Shown here: piece by piece, positions 39,109 to 48,466 of the stretch
How positions within the stretch are numbered: position 1 is the stretch's first letter
How the letters are laid out: each line of letters opens with the position of its first letter
Assembly: GCA_030445745.1 (NCBI GenBank)
Contig: JASUTE010000002.1
Coordinates: forward strand, 143,655-207,654
Direction: 5' to 3'
Origin: Candidatus Cloacimonadota bacterium
GTDB taxonomy: Bacteria; Cloacimonadota; Cloacimonadia; Cloacimonadales; TCS61
Length of the DNA stretch: 64,000 bases
The notes under the pieces: model-generated
What the model was told of the DNA's origin: nothing
Databases searched by the model: none
The model's input: the letters and a program-made list of their open reading frames with translations, nothing else
Program-made: the position numbers and the translations under genes

Positions 39109-39850
39109 AACGTTAATAATCACAGGTGCTAATGGTAATGTTGGCTCCTATTTAGCTAGCAGGTTTTTGCAGCGGGGGCGTAAACTCATATTAATAGTAC
39201 ACAAAAATAAACAGCGTATAGAAGATTTGGAAGCTACTAATCCGCAAACAGTTAGGGTTTTGGCAGCCGATCTGAGTAAATTGGAAAGGGTGAAGCAAAA
39301 ATTTGATCAAATAATAGAGCAAACAGGCTGGCAACCTACCGAACTTATTCACACCAGCACCGCCCGTAGCCACGATTTTCAAGCTTTGGTAAATACCGAT
39401 GAACACCTGTGGCAGCGTATTTTAATGGTAAACATAATGGGAACTTACAATATTCTAAAAACCGTGCTTCCCTATTTTAAGCAAAAAAAATATGGGCGTA
39501 TTGTGCTGTTTGGTTCCAATGTTTCGCGCATTGGCCTCCCACGTGGTACAGCTTACTCCGCTTCCAAAGCAGCAATTTCCAATTTGTGTCGTTCGGTAGC
39601 GGTGGAAGAAGCAACAGATAAAATAATTATTAATACAATTTCGCCAGGGCCTATAAAAATTGACGAGAGTCATTTTTCAGAGAGCTATCGTAAGTTCCGG
39701 GAAGAATATTATAAAGAAAAATTAAAGGAGATACCTTTGAAAAGGTGTGCTACTTTCGAAGATATTTTCGGTCTCTGTCGGTTTCTTATTTCGGAAGAGA
39801 ACAGCTACATTACAGGTGAAGAATTTTTCGTAACAGGCGGCAAGTTATGA
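39098..39850 (+). CDS. SDR-family oxidoreductase
   Basis: TLIITGANGNVGSYLASRF; GTAYSASKAAISNL (YxxxK); TISPGPIKI. Confidence 0.92.
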   Translation: MGNKTLIITGANGNVGSYLASRFLQRGRKLILIVHKNKQRIEDLEATNPQTVRVLAADLSKLERVKQKFDQIIEQTGWQPTELIHTSTARSHDFQALVNTDEHLWQRILMVNIMGTYNILKTVLPYFKQKKYGRIVLFGSNVSRIGLPRGTAYSASKAAISNLCRSVAVEEATDKIIINTISPGPIKIDESHFSESYRKFREEYYKEKLKEIPLKRCATFEDIFGLCRFLISEENSYITGEEFFVTGGKL

Positions 39851-40596
39851 GAAAGATTTTTCTAATTTTGCTGGTTTTATTTTCTCTGCAAATAGTTTCG
39901 GCTTACGAAATAGGTGAAAAATTGCAGTTTGAAGTTAAATATGGTCTTATTCCAGCTGGACACGCCAGTTTAACCGCTAGCGATACTTCCTACTTTCAAA
40001 AACCAGCAATAAAAGTGACTTCTTTGGCCAAAACCAATAAATTTTTCGATAATATTTACAAAGTTAGAGACGAAATAACTTCTGTATTTGCCCAAAATTC
40101 CCAATATAGTTACAAATTTTGGAAAAGACTGCAAGAGGGGTCCTATCGGCAAAATCGCATCCATCTTTATTATCCGGAACTAAATTATACTATGTATATG
40201 AAATATAGTTATAAAAAGCGCAAATTCAATAACACCAAGTTGGAAATTCCAGAGAATACTCACGATATTTTAAGCGCCTTTTATTGGTTTAGAACCCAGG
40301 AATTTGCAGTTGGCGATACACTGAAGATCAATGTAGCTGTAGACGGAAGTAGCTACAAGGCGCTAGTGCTCGTTCAAGATTTAGAAAATATCGAAACTGA
40401 TTTTGGTGAGCTCGAGTGCTTTAAAATAGAGCCAAAGTTGGAAGGCGAAGCGATTTTCAAACAGACAGGTAATATCTATATTTGGCTAACTAACGATGAA
40501 TACAAAATTCCCATGTTATTGGAAAGTAAAATAATTTTTGGGCACTTCAGAGCAATATTAAGAGATGGCGAAAAAATTCCTTACCAAAAAAAGTAG
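39847..40596 (+). CDS. DUF3108 domain-containing periplasmic protein
   Basis: Signal peptide then YEIGEKLQFEVKYGLIPAGHASLTASD. Confidence 0.85.
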   Translation: MRKIFLILLVLFSLQIVSAYEIGEKLQFEVKYGLIPAGHASLTASDTSYFQKPAIKVTSLAKTNKFFDNIYKVRDEITSVFAQNSQYSYKFWKRLQEGSYRQNRIHLYYPELNYTMYMKYSYKKRKFNNTKLEIPENTHDILSAFYWFRTQEFAVGDTLKINVAVDGSSYKALVLVQDLENIETDFGELECFKIEPKLEGEAIFKQTGNIYIWLTNDEYKIPMLLESKIIFGHFRAILRDGEKIPYQKK

Positions 40597-41605
40597 TTAT
40601 TACTATCACTTACCCCCAGAATTGATAGCGCAGTATCCCAAAGATAAACGAGATGAGTCGCTTTTACTATGTTTAGATAGAAAAACGGGCAAAATAGAGC
40701 ATACCAAGTTTAAAAAAATAACTAACTATTTCCATAAAGGCGATGTGCTGGTGCTTAACAAAACCAAAGTTATTCCAGCCAGACTGCTTGGGCATAAAAC
40801 TACCGGTGCTAAAGTGGAGATTTTTCTGTTAAACCAGAAAAGTAGTGATAGCTGGGAATGTTTAGTAAAACCTGGTAGAAAATTAAAAATTGGTTCAAGG
40901 GTGGAGATTGCCAAAGATTTCACTGCCCAGGTTATCGATTATGCCCAAGAGGGAGCACGTATTGTGAAATTCAACTGGCAGGGAGATTTTTGGGATAATT
41001 TGGAAAAATACGGCAAAATGCCACTACCTCCATACATCAAAAGAGAAGCCGAAGATAAAGATAAGCAAACCTACCAGACGGTTTATGCAAAAGTTCGCGG
41101 CTCGGTGGCGGCGCCTACCGCTGGTCTGCATTTCACACAGCAGATTTTGGCAGAATTGGCAGCAAAAGGGGTGGAAATAGTGGAAGTTATCTTGGATGTT
41201 GGTTTAGGCACTTTTCGGCCAGTGAAAACAGATGATATCCAATATCATAAGATGCACAGTGAACACTGCCAAATAAGCCAGCATACAGCTCAACGCATTA
41301 ACTTGGCCAAAGATGAAGGTAGGCGGGTTATCGCAGTGGGAACCACCAGCACTCGTACTCTGGAAAGTTTTGCCGAAAACAACCGAGTGCAAGCCGGCTC
41401 GCATTGGACCGATATTTTTATCTATCCCGGTAAGAAAATACAAATAATTGACGGCTTGCTTACCAATTTTCACATGCCTGAATCCACTTTGTTGATGCTG
41501 GTTTCGGCTTTTGCTGGCTACGAAAACATAATGAATGCATATAAAATAGCTGTAGAGAAAAAATATCGCTTTTTTAGCTACGGCGATGCGATGCTGATTA
41601 TCTAG
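40565..41605 (+). CDS. queA: S-adenosylmethionine:tRNA ribosyltransferase-isomerase
   Basis: YHLPPELIAQYPKDKRDESLLLCLDRKTG, GSVAAPTAGLHFT, LDVGLGTFRPV, TNFHMPESTLLMLVSAF. Confidence 0.96.
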   Translation: MAKKFLTKKSSYYYHLPPELIAQYPKDKRDESLLLCLDRKTGKIEHTKFKKITNYFHKGDVLVLNKTKVIPARLLGHKTTGAKVEIFLLNQKSSDSWECLVKPGRKLKIGSRVEIAKDFTAQVIDYAQEGARIVKFNWQGDFWDNLEKYGKMPLPPYIKREAEDKDKQTYQTVYAKVRGSVAAPTAGLHFTQQILAELAAKGVEIVEVILDVGLGTFRPVKTDDIQYHKMHSEHCQISQHTAQRINLAKDEGRRVIAVGTTSTRTLESFAENNRVQAGSHWTDIFIYPGKKIQIIDGLLTNFHMPESTLLMLVSAFAGYENIMNAYKIAVEKKYRFFSYGDAMLII

Positions 41606-41612
41606 GAGAAGT

Positions 41613-42362
41613 ATGCCAAATTTTGAACATTCCTTTTACGATGAAATTTATACTTATAGCAGTTTAAATAGCACAAATAAACAAGCTGAGAAATTAATTA
41701 AACAGCGCAGCGCTGTGGGTAATTTCCTAATATTGGCAAATGAACAAACCGGAGGTAGAGGCCGCAGGTCAAATCGCTGGTTTTCACCTGTTGGTGGGCT
41801 TTGGTTTTCGGTTGGTTTATATAGCTTGAATGTAAATAGCAGCCTATCCGTTTACGCAGGCATTTGTATGCACAAAGTTTTGCAAGATATGTTTCCTGAA
41901 CAGGAATTCAAATTAAAATGGCCCAATGATCTCTACTGTAATGGCAAAAAAGTGGGTGGAATTCTAACTCAGTATTTGGATAAATATAAATATCATATCG
42001 TGGGAATAGGCTTGAACACAAACTTTACTGATTTAGAAGAAGACATCACAGATTTGGCAACCACTCTGCGGAGGGAAACAGCAAAAGAAATAGATAATAC
42101 GACGATCCTGACCAAATTTTCCGATATTTTTGCGATGAATTTACCTGAATTAATGGAAACCGGTAAACTAGATGCAGCCTATTTCAATCAATTTTCACTA
42201 CTAAAAAACAAAAAAATAACTTTAGATACAGATTTTGATAAATTCACTGGTGTAAGCAAAGGCATCAATAAGAAAGGTGCTATTTTATTGGAAATTGCCC
42301 CTGCTATGGTACAACCTTTTTATGCAGGCACTATTAGCGAATTCGAAAAAGGGGACAGCTAG
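41613..42362 (+). CDS. birA: biotin--[acetyl-CoA-carboxylase] ligase
   Basis: ANEQTGGRGRRSNRWFSPVGGLWFSV, KWPNDLYCNGKKVGGILTQ, VGIGLNTN. Confidence 0.93.
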   Translation: MPNFEHSFYDEIYTYSSLNSTNKQAEKLIKQRSAVGNFLILANEQTGGRGRRSNRWFSPVGGLWFSVGLYSLNVNSSLSVYAGICMHKVLQDMFPEQEFKLKWPNDLYCNGKKVGGILTQYLDKYKYHIVGIGLNTNFTDLEEDITDLATTLRRETAKEIDNTTILTKFSDIFAMNLPELMETGKLDAAYFNQFSLLKNKKITLDTDFDKFTGVSKGINKKGAILLEIAPAMVQPFYAGTISEFEKGDS

Positions 42363-42373
42363 AAGCCGTCCCC
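42351..42373. terminator. hairpin at convergent birA/TonB receptor ends
   Basis: GGGGAC-A-GC-TAGAA-GC-C-GTCCCC hairpin overlapping the birA stop codon; lacks a strong U tract. Confidence 0.45.
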
Positions 42374-42381
42374 AATAATAG

Positions 42382-44826
42382 CTAGAAACTCATTCTTAAA
42401 CCAGCCATAAAGTTACGTCCTGGCCCAGGATAATAGTAATTTTCCTGCGCCCAAGCATCATAATAGCCAGAAGTTTCGTATTCCTTGTCCAATAAATTGT
42501 TAGCGTGCAAAGTTAGTGTTACATTTGCTAAATCGAACAGCTGGGTTAAATCGTAGTTAAAATTGAAATTAACCAAAGTGTAAGGATCTACCACTCTGTT
42601 GTCATTCTCGGTGTTGTCCAGGTACTGTTTACCCACGTATTGCAGTTGTAAGCCTGTTTCGAAGTTACTACCCAGGTAGGAAAGTTTTCCCGAACTTAGA
42701 ATATTAGGGAAACCAGTTATTTGGTTGCCGCTGAAATCAAGCGCTACCGTATTCCCATTTTCATCCCAATCATACATAGTGAATTCTTCAAAATAGTTAT
42801 CGTTGTAGGAAAAATTACCTGAAAAAGCCAGGTTATAAGGTAGATAGCTGTTCAAAGATAGTTCTATGCCGCGATGTACCGTTTTGTCGGCATTACCGCG
42901 GATTGGCTGGCTATCATCATCAACCGTGCCGTAGGGAACGATCTCGTCCCGGAAATTCATCCAAAACAGATTGACTTTGAAAAGTAGGTCTGGGGTTTGA
43001 TAACCAAAACCCAGTTCATAATCGATCAGTTTTTCCGGTTTCACCTGCGGATCTTGCCATTTTAAATGATCGATTTGGCCACTTGCTGTGTAAACTGTAT
43101 CTACTGTGGAAAATAAAGGTTGTACTCCCAGATCATCGGGGCCATCCCAGGTGTCGTATAGTTCGTCATCGGTTGGTTCACGTTGAGCTTGCGAAATATT
43201 TCCGTAAATATTCCAATTTTCATTTAGGTTGTAGTTCACACCAAAACGAGGATTAAAGAAGCTGTAATCAACTTCGTAAGAATTCAACAGAGCTCCGCTA
43301 AAGTTGCCCTCTTCTTTTTGTTGGAATTCATAGGTGATGTACTGGTAGTAAAGGTTTAACATCAGGTTAAGTTTAGGGTTCAGCTTATATTCTTCATTAG
43401 CAAAAAAGGTGAGATATTTTTTATCGCCGGTGTAGTTGTAGTAATGTTGTCCAGGTTGGAAATCTTCTACAGCCGCGGGTGGGTTAAGCAGTTTTTCTAC
43501 TTTGCCCCAGTGGTCGCTATCAAATAAGCTCAGATAACTACCCAGCGTTAGTTCGCCCTGCCTATGTTGCCAGTTCATTCTACCTACCCAGCCATATTGA
43601 TTTTTTTCAACCCATTTTTGTCGAACCAAATCAGATTCCAAGCTGTCAGGTTCACTACAAAGACCATATTCCCACAGGTCTTCGTCATCTTCCAACTGTT
43701 CATAATAACCTTTTCCTTTAATATAAAATAGGCTGTTATCCAAATTTAATTTAGAATTCAGTTGATAGCTTTGATGAAGTTCCAAATGAGGTTGATCAAA
43801 ATCATCTATTTCATTTTTGTAAGTAATAGGATTATGCTGGTGATTTTCTTGTAAATCCGCTTCAGAAGATGCATCCCAGGCAGCATGAGTTAGTTCATTA
43901 CCACCATAAAAATTCAATTCAGTAAGCGAATGTTCCGACTTACGGGTTATATTAGTAAAATAAGACCATAACTCGCTGGCAGAGTTATCTCGATAGCCGT
44001 CCGATTCCATTTTGGAAAGGCGCAAGTTCAGGTTCCATTTAGGGGACAAGTTGTAGTTGAATTTCGCTCCCACTTTATAGGAGTTGTAACTGCCGTAATT
44101 AGAAAATAGCTCGAATTTATCTTTCTGCTGGAAGCTGCTGGTTTGCAGGTTTAGTGAACCGCCAAAGGCGGAAACGCCGTACAGCGAGCTTCCTACGCCA
44201 CGTTGGAATTGAATGTTGTCGATACTTTCAGCCAGATCGGGCATATCTATCCAATAAACTTGATGATCTTCCGGATCGTTCAAGGGAATTCCGTTTATCA
44301 TCACACCAATGTGTTTTTGATCGAAACCCCGTACTTTTAGGTAGGAATATCCCATACCACTGCCAGCATCGGAATAAGCATAAACATTGGGCATTTCATC
44401 GATAAGCAAAGGCAAGTCTTGGCCGTAATTACTCTTTTGTATCTCGTTTTTCGATAAATTGGAAAAAGTAACCGGAGTTTCCCGCGGTTTAGCTCTGGTG
44501 GCTGCTACTTTTATGCCTGCTTGCCTAGTAGGTTTGGGTATTAACTGAATATTTAGGCTAGATTCCAGCGGAACAGTAATTGCAATCGTCTTTTCCTGAT
44601 AACCAATTCTTTTAAAATTAAGTTCATAGTCACCTGCAGGTATGTCTCGGAAGAGGAATTTGCCCTCTTCATCGCTGTAGGCGAGTTTTTCGGCCTGGTC
44701 GATAGTAATACCAACCGAAACGATGGGTTCCTGGGTTTTGCTGTCGGTTATTTTGCCCCAAATTGTATCGGCAAAAATAACTTGTACTGCTAAGATGAAC
44801 AGCAATAAAACCACATTTTTTTTCAT
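42382..44826 (-). CDS. TonB-dependent outer membrane receptor (thiamin-riboswitch controlled)
   Basis: Signal peptide, carboxypeptidase-like domain, plug LPLLIDEMPNVYAYSDAGSGMGYSYLKVRGFDQKHIGVMINGIPLNDPEDHQVYW, C-terminal aromatic residue; start at MKKNVVLLL with SD aggagg. Confidence 0.93.
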   Translation of the reverse strand: MKKNVVLLLFILAVQVIFADTIWGKITDSKTQEPIVSVGITIDQAEKLAYSDEEGKFLFRDIPAGDYELNFKRIGYQEKTIAITVPLESSLNIQLIPKPTRQAGIKVAATRAKPRETPVTFSNLSKNEIQKSNYGQDLPLLIDEMPNVYAYSDAGSGMGYSYLKVRGFDQKHIGVMINGIPLNDPEDHQVYWIDMPDLAESIDNIQFQRGVGSSLYGVSAFGGSLNLQTSSFQQKDKFELFSNYGSYNSYKVGAKFNYNLSPKWNLNLRLSKMESDGYRDNSASELWSYFTNITRKSEHSLTELNFYGGNELTHAAWDASSEADLQENHQHNPITYKNEIDDFDQPHLELHQSYQLNSKLNLDNSLFYIKGKGYYEQLEDDEDLWEYGLCSEPDSLESDLVRQKWVEKNQYGWVGRMNWQHRQGELTLGSYLSLFDSDHWGKVEKLLNPPAAVEDFQPGQHYYNYTGDKKYLTFFANEEYKLNPKLNLMLNLYYQYITYEFQQKEEGNFSGALLNSYEVDYSFFNPRFGVNYNLNENWNIYGNISQAQREPTDDELYDTWDGPDDLGVQPLFSTVDTVYTASGQIDHLKWQDPQVKPEKLIDYELGFGYQTPDLLFKVNLFWMNFRDEIVPYGTVDDDSQPIRGNADKTVHRGIELSLNSYLPYNLAFSGNFSYNDNYFEEFTMYDWDENGNTVALDFSGNQITGFPNILSSGKLSYLGSNFETGLQLQYVGKQYLDNTENDNRVVDPYTLVNFNFNYDLTQLFDLANVTLTLHANNLLDKEYETSGYYDAWAQENYYYPGPGRNFMAGLRMSF

Positions 44827-44840
44827 TTTTAGTCCTCCTT

Positions 44841-44887
44841 TAACACAAAAAGCCATAATACCAGCGAATGTGGAATTATGGCTTTTC
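44841..44887 (-). terminator. riboswitch expression-platform terminator
   Basis: Minus strand AAAAGCCATAAT-TCCACATTCGCTGGT-ATTATGGCTTTTTGTGTT: 12 bp stem plus U-rich tail between the aptamer and the TonB receptor ATG. Confidence 0.85.
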
Positions 44888-44888
44888 T

Positions 44889-44970
44889 AAAATTTTCCTC
44901 CGCTGGTTTTACCCAGATCAGGTTCAAGGGTATGATCTCAACCTCTACTACCAGAGGCACCCCTAATTTT
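44889..44970 (-). promoter_or_regulatory. TPP riboswitch (THI element)
   Basis: Minus strand AAAATTAGGGGTGCCTCTGGTAGTAGAGGTTGAGATCATACCCTTGAACCTGATCTGGGTAAAACCAGCGGAGGAAAATTTT matches the conserved GGGGTGC...CTGAGA...ACCCTTGAACCTGATCTGGGTAATACCAGCGxAGG core (with TGAGA). Confidence 0.97.
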
Positions 44971-45099
44971 ACCTAAATTTGTGCTTTAAAGAACAACAGA
45001 GGCTACAAAACAAAAATCCATCTTAGGTGTTTGATTGTCAAAACAATTATTAGGAATCTACTTTTCACCAAAAAGTTTATGCCATCAGATTGGGCTTAA

Positions 45100-45489
45100 T
45101 TATAGTAGTTCGATCAGTAATTTTAGCTTACTGATGAACCTATTAGGAATTTTACCAGCAACAGAAAGAGGGGCGAGGATGTTTTTACCTCTTACGCCAA
45201 CCTCCAGTTTATCTTCCTTGAAAATTAAAATAAAAAAGTAGTTAGCGGAAAATATTGAGATAATGCCGGTTAAAACAACCTGGTTTTCTTCCAGATATTC
45301 TAATTTCAAATGCTTATCAGCCACCAGTTGAGATACGATTTTATAAAAATCTTTCAGGGTATAGGGAAAATCGAGCGTAAATTTCTTCCCGAATTTTTTA
45401 TCAACCTGTTTCTTGGGATTCTGCAGTTCGGAGAGGATGATAAGGATTATAGTACCTATAACTGGTACAATTAAATATTTCCAAAACAA
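45100..45489 (-). CDS. hypothetical protein with N-terminal TM
   Basis: 129 aa ORF, SD aaaggaggt upstream. Confidence 0.6.
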   Translation of the reverse strand: MFWKYLIVPVIGTIILIILSELQNPKKQVDKKFGKKFTLDFPYTLKDFYKIVSQLVADKHLKLEYLEENQVVLTGIISIFSANYFFILIFKEDKLEVGVRGKNILAPLSVAGKIPNRFISKLKLLIELL

Positions 45490-45565
45490 GTTTACCTCCT
45501 TTGTTTTTAATCTATTAAGTCTTTTTCATATTTCATAACTCATTTTAATCTATGTATATAAAAAA

Positions 45566-46282
45566 TTACATAGCTTCTGGATAAAAATAATCATAGACGT
45601 ATGATGCCGCCGCTCCAACAATTGGGCCTGTTATCCAGCCGGCACCTCCACCTGCTGCACCGCCAATAATAATGCCAAATGAATCTGCAAGAGATGAACC
45701 CATACCATAATAAGAAGGATTAGGGTTACCGTTATATTCTGAATAAAAAACATCAAAAAAAGCAGCATTTAATTCTGGATAATTAGTATTCTGGTGTAAA
45801 TTATTAATATCAGCAAGAATATCGGATATGCTATCTTTGTTTTTATAAGAATTTATTATTGGTAATAATTCCAAGACATTGGGCGGCAATATGTTATCAG
45901 AATAATCCCAATTTAGTATATTGGCATCTAAGTATGAATTATTATCTATTTGTATATAGTAATCTTCATAAAAACTAATGATTTTATTTCTAACCGATTC
46001 ACTATCAAATTGTAGATTGGTATCTTTTTTTAAAGAAATAATACAAGTATCTAAAATAGCTTGAATCTTATTTTCCGATAATAGTCCTTGATAAATATAG
46101 GTTTCACTAATATCGCTGTTAGTTAAATTATCGAATATAAGATTATGACATTGAACAGAATTAACACTTTGTTTGATTGTTAGATTGTCTTCATTCTGTG
46201 TGATTTGTGTTTTTGACTCACATGATACGACGATAATAAAAATAATACATAATAAACATAATAAATTGATTTTCTTTAGCAT
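45566..46282 (-). CDS. hypothetical lipoprotein with glycine-zipper C-terminus
   Basis: Lipobox-like IIVVSC near N-terminus; C-terminal GIIIGGAAGGGAGWITGPIVGAAASYVYDYF. Confidence 0.65.
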   Translation of the reverse strand: MLKKINLLCLLCIIFIIVVSCESKTQITQNEDNLTIKQSVNSVQCHNLIFDNLTNSDISETYIYQGLLSENKIQAILDTCIISLKKDTNLQFDSESVRNKIISFYEDYYIQIDNNSYLDANILNWDYSDNILPPNVLELLPIINSYKNKDSISDILADINNLHQNTNYPELNAAFFDVFYSEYNGNPNPSYYGMGSSLADSFGIIIGGAAGGGAGWITGPIVGAAASYVYDYFYPEAM

Positions 46283-46554
46283 AATTTCCTTCTCTTTTTG
46301 CTATTAATCAATCCTTCTATATATATATATACGATAAAAATATTAAAAGGGGACGAAAACTGTAATAATTGCATACGAAAAAAGCAGTTACAAATATCTA
46401 AAAAAACAAACAAATAAAATATTATAAATATATTATACGCATTCTTAAAATTTTACTCAAGAAAAAAAGTGTGAAATTGTCAAGAATTAATGAATAAATC
46501 AAAATCAGTTGACGTAAAAATGCTGGATATAATTTTACTCTTGCAGGTAGAAAA

Positions 46555-47121
46555 ATGAAAAAACTAAAAATAACTGAAATTGTATTTATAGCAGTAGTTG
46601 CTGCTGCCATGGGAGTTTTCTGGTGGGGATACACTTTTGTGTACGATCTGCTGAAACCGGTTTTAAAACCTTTAGCTTTGGAAAATTTAATGACGGGAAT
46701 TTGGTTAATGGGAGCTGTGTTTTTCCCTTACATTATAAGGAAGCCGGGCAGTGCACTTTTGGGTGAAACCGCCGCTGCATTTGTGCAGGGTTTTATCGCC
46801 CGCTGGGGGCTTACTTCGCTTATTTGGGGCTTCGGGCAGGCTATTTTTGTGGAGATTTTCTTCTTAGCCCTGCGCTATAAAAAATGGAGTGTTTTCTATC
46901 TGATGATTGCCGGTATGATCTCAGCAGTTTCATCGTTCTTCCTTTCCTATTTTTGGGAAAAATGGTATTTATTGGAATCTTCCTACGTGCTAACCCAATT
47001 TCTCTGTTTCCTTATTACAGGAACATTTTTGGCAGCTCTGCTTTCCAGATTTATTGCCGATCGCCTGAAAAAAACTGGTATTCTGAACCAATTTGCTATA
47101 ATGAGAGATAGTTTTGAGTGA
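46555..47121 (+). CDS. ykoE: YkoE-type ECF transporter S component (thiamin/HMP)
   Basis: IVFIAVVAAAMGVFWWGY...MTGIWLMGAVFFPYIIRKPGSALLGETAAAFVQGFI resembles YkoE; followed by double ATPase and T component. Confidence 0.85.
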   Translation: MKKLKITEIVFIAVVAAAMGVFWWGYTFVYDLLKPVLKPLALENLMTGIWLMGAVFFPYIIRKPGSALLGETAAAFVQGFIARWGLTSLIWGFGQAIFVEIFFLALRYKKWSVFYLMIAGMISAVSSFFLSYFWEKWYLLESSYVLTQFLCFLITGTFLAALLSRFIADRLKKTGILNQFAIMRDSFE

Positions 47122-48466
47122 ATTATACAAAATTAAAGATTTCCAGTTTCAATATCCCAATAGTAAGAGTGTTTTAGTTTACAGCGGAACCAATTTTATT
47201 AACGAAAATGAGACTCTGTTGTTGCGCGGGCCTTCTGGTTCCGGTAAATCTACCCTCTTGTATGCGCTGAAGGGCTTTTTACCAAATACCATTTATGGGA
47301 AAATGACGGGTGAGGTACTATTTCGCAACCAATCGATTAGCCAACTTAGTAGAAAACAAAAAGCTCAGATAGGTTTTCTATTTCAAAATCCTGCTGCGCA
47401 GATGCTAAGCAGAACAGTTTGGCAGGAGTTAGCTTTTGGCATGGAAAATCTGGAATTTGCTGCTTATCAAATAAAAGAAAAGATAACCGAATATGCCAAA
47501 ATTTTTGGAATAGGCGAGCTTTTATCACGCCAGGTAAGTGAACTTTCAGGTGGCGAAAAACAAAAAATTGCCCTACTCTCTATTTTGCTAATGCAGCCCC
47601 AGGTTATTTTATTCGACGAACCTACAGCCTTTCTGGATCCGGACTCTGCTCAGCATTTTATAGAGGTTTTTAACCAAATAGTGCATAACAAAACTATCGT
47701 GATTGTGGAACATAATCTGCAATATTTACAAAAAGTTGTCGATCGCTCTTTGTGGATAGATAACCAGGGAATAGTGCAGCAAATTCCACTACAGCAGATC
47801 GACTGGGATTATAAATTTCCCAAGTTACAGCTTGTCTCTACAGGAAAAACCATATTGGAAATTTCAGAATTGAATTTTGCTTATAAACCAGAAAAGCCGA
47901 TTTTGACAGGTTTGAACTTGGAGGTGAAACAGGGAGAAATAGTTGGCATAGTTGGTAGGAACGGAGCTGGTAAATCTACACTGCTTAAATTGCTGGCAGC
48001 TATTTTAAAGCCAAATTCAGGTAAAATTGTAGTGTTTGGCAAAAAAATCAATAAATATCATTATAAAGAGCTTTATAAATTAGTAGGCTTGTTATTCCAA
48101 AATCCCGAAAATCACTTTTTGTACGAAACAGCGGCTAAGGAAGTACAGAACGATTTGACAGTTTTAGCAAAATTTCTGCTGAAAAATTCTGCTAATAATA
48201 ATCCTTTCAATCTTTCCGAAGGTGAGAAAAGACGACTTTCTTTAGCTATCCAGCAGAAATTGGAGCGCCAGATATTTTTATGGGATGAACCTACTTTTGG
48301 TCAGGATAGAAAGAATAAAGAGATCTTGATAGAGCTTTTGGCAAAAATGCAAAAAGCAGGTAAAACTTTTATAATTGTAAGTCACGATAGACCTTTTTTG
48401 GATGCTGTTTGTAGCAGAATTTTGGCATTAAAAGACGGAAAATTATATGAACAGCAAAAAGATTAA
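47114..48466 (+). CDS. ykoD: ECF transporter ATPase, two fused ABC domains (YkoD-like)
   Basis: Two Walker A motifs (GPSGSGKST, GRNGAGKST), signatures LSGGEKQK and LSEGEKRRLS. Confidence 0.92.
   Translation: MSELYKIKDFQFQYPNSKSVLVYSGTNFINENETLLLRGPSGSGKSTLLYALKGFLPNTIYGKMTGEVLFRNQSISQLSRKQKAQIGFLFQNPAAQMLSRTVWQELAFGMENLEFAAYQIKEKITEYAKIFGIGELLSRQVSELSGGEKQKIALLSILLMQPQVILFDEPTAFLDPDSAQHFIEVFNQIVHNKTIVIVEHNLQYLQKVVDRSLWIDNQGIVQQIPLQQIDWDYKFPKLQLVSTGKTILEISELNFAYKPEKPILTGLNLEVKQGEIVGIVGRNGAGKSTLLKLLAAILKPNSGKIVVFGKKINKYHYKELYKLVGLLFQNPENHFLYETAAKEVQNDLTVLAKFLLKNSANNNPFNLSEGEKRRLSLAIQQKLERQIFLWDEPTFGQDRKNKEILIELLAKMQKAGKTFIIVSHDRPFLDAVCSRILALKDGKLYEQQKD

Noticed and set aside
46318-46335. TATATATATATA dinucleotide run
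   Set aside because: Short simple repeat in an AT-rich intergenic region; no functional evidence.
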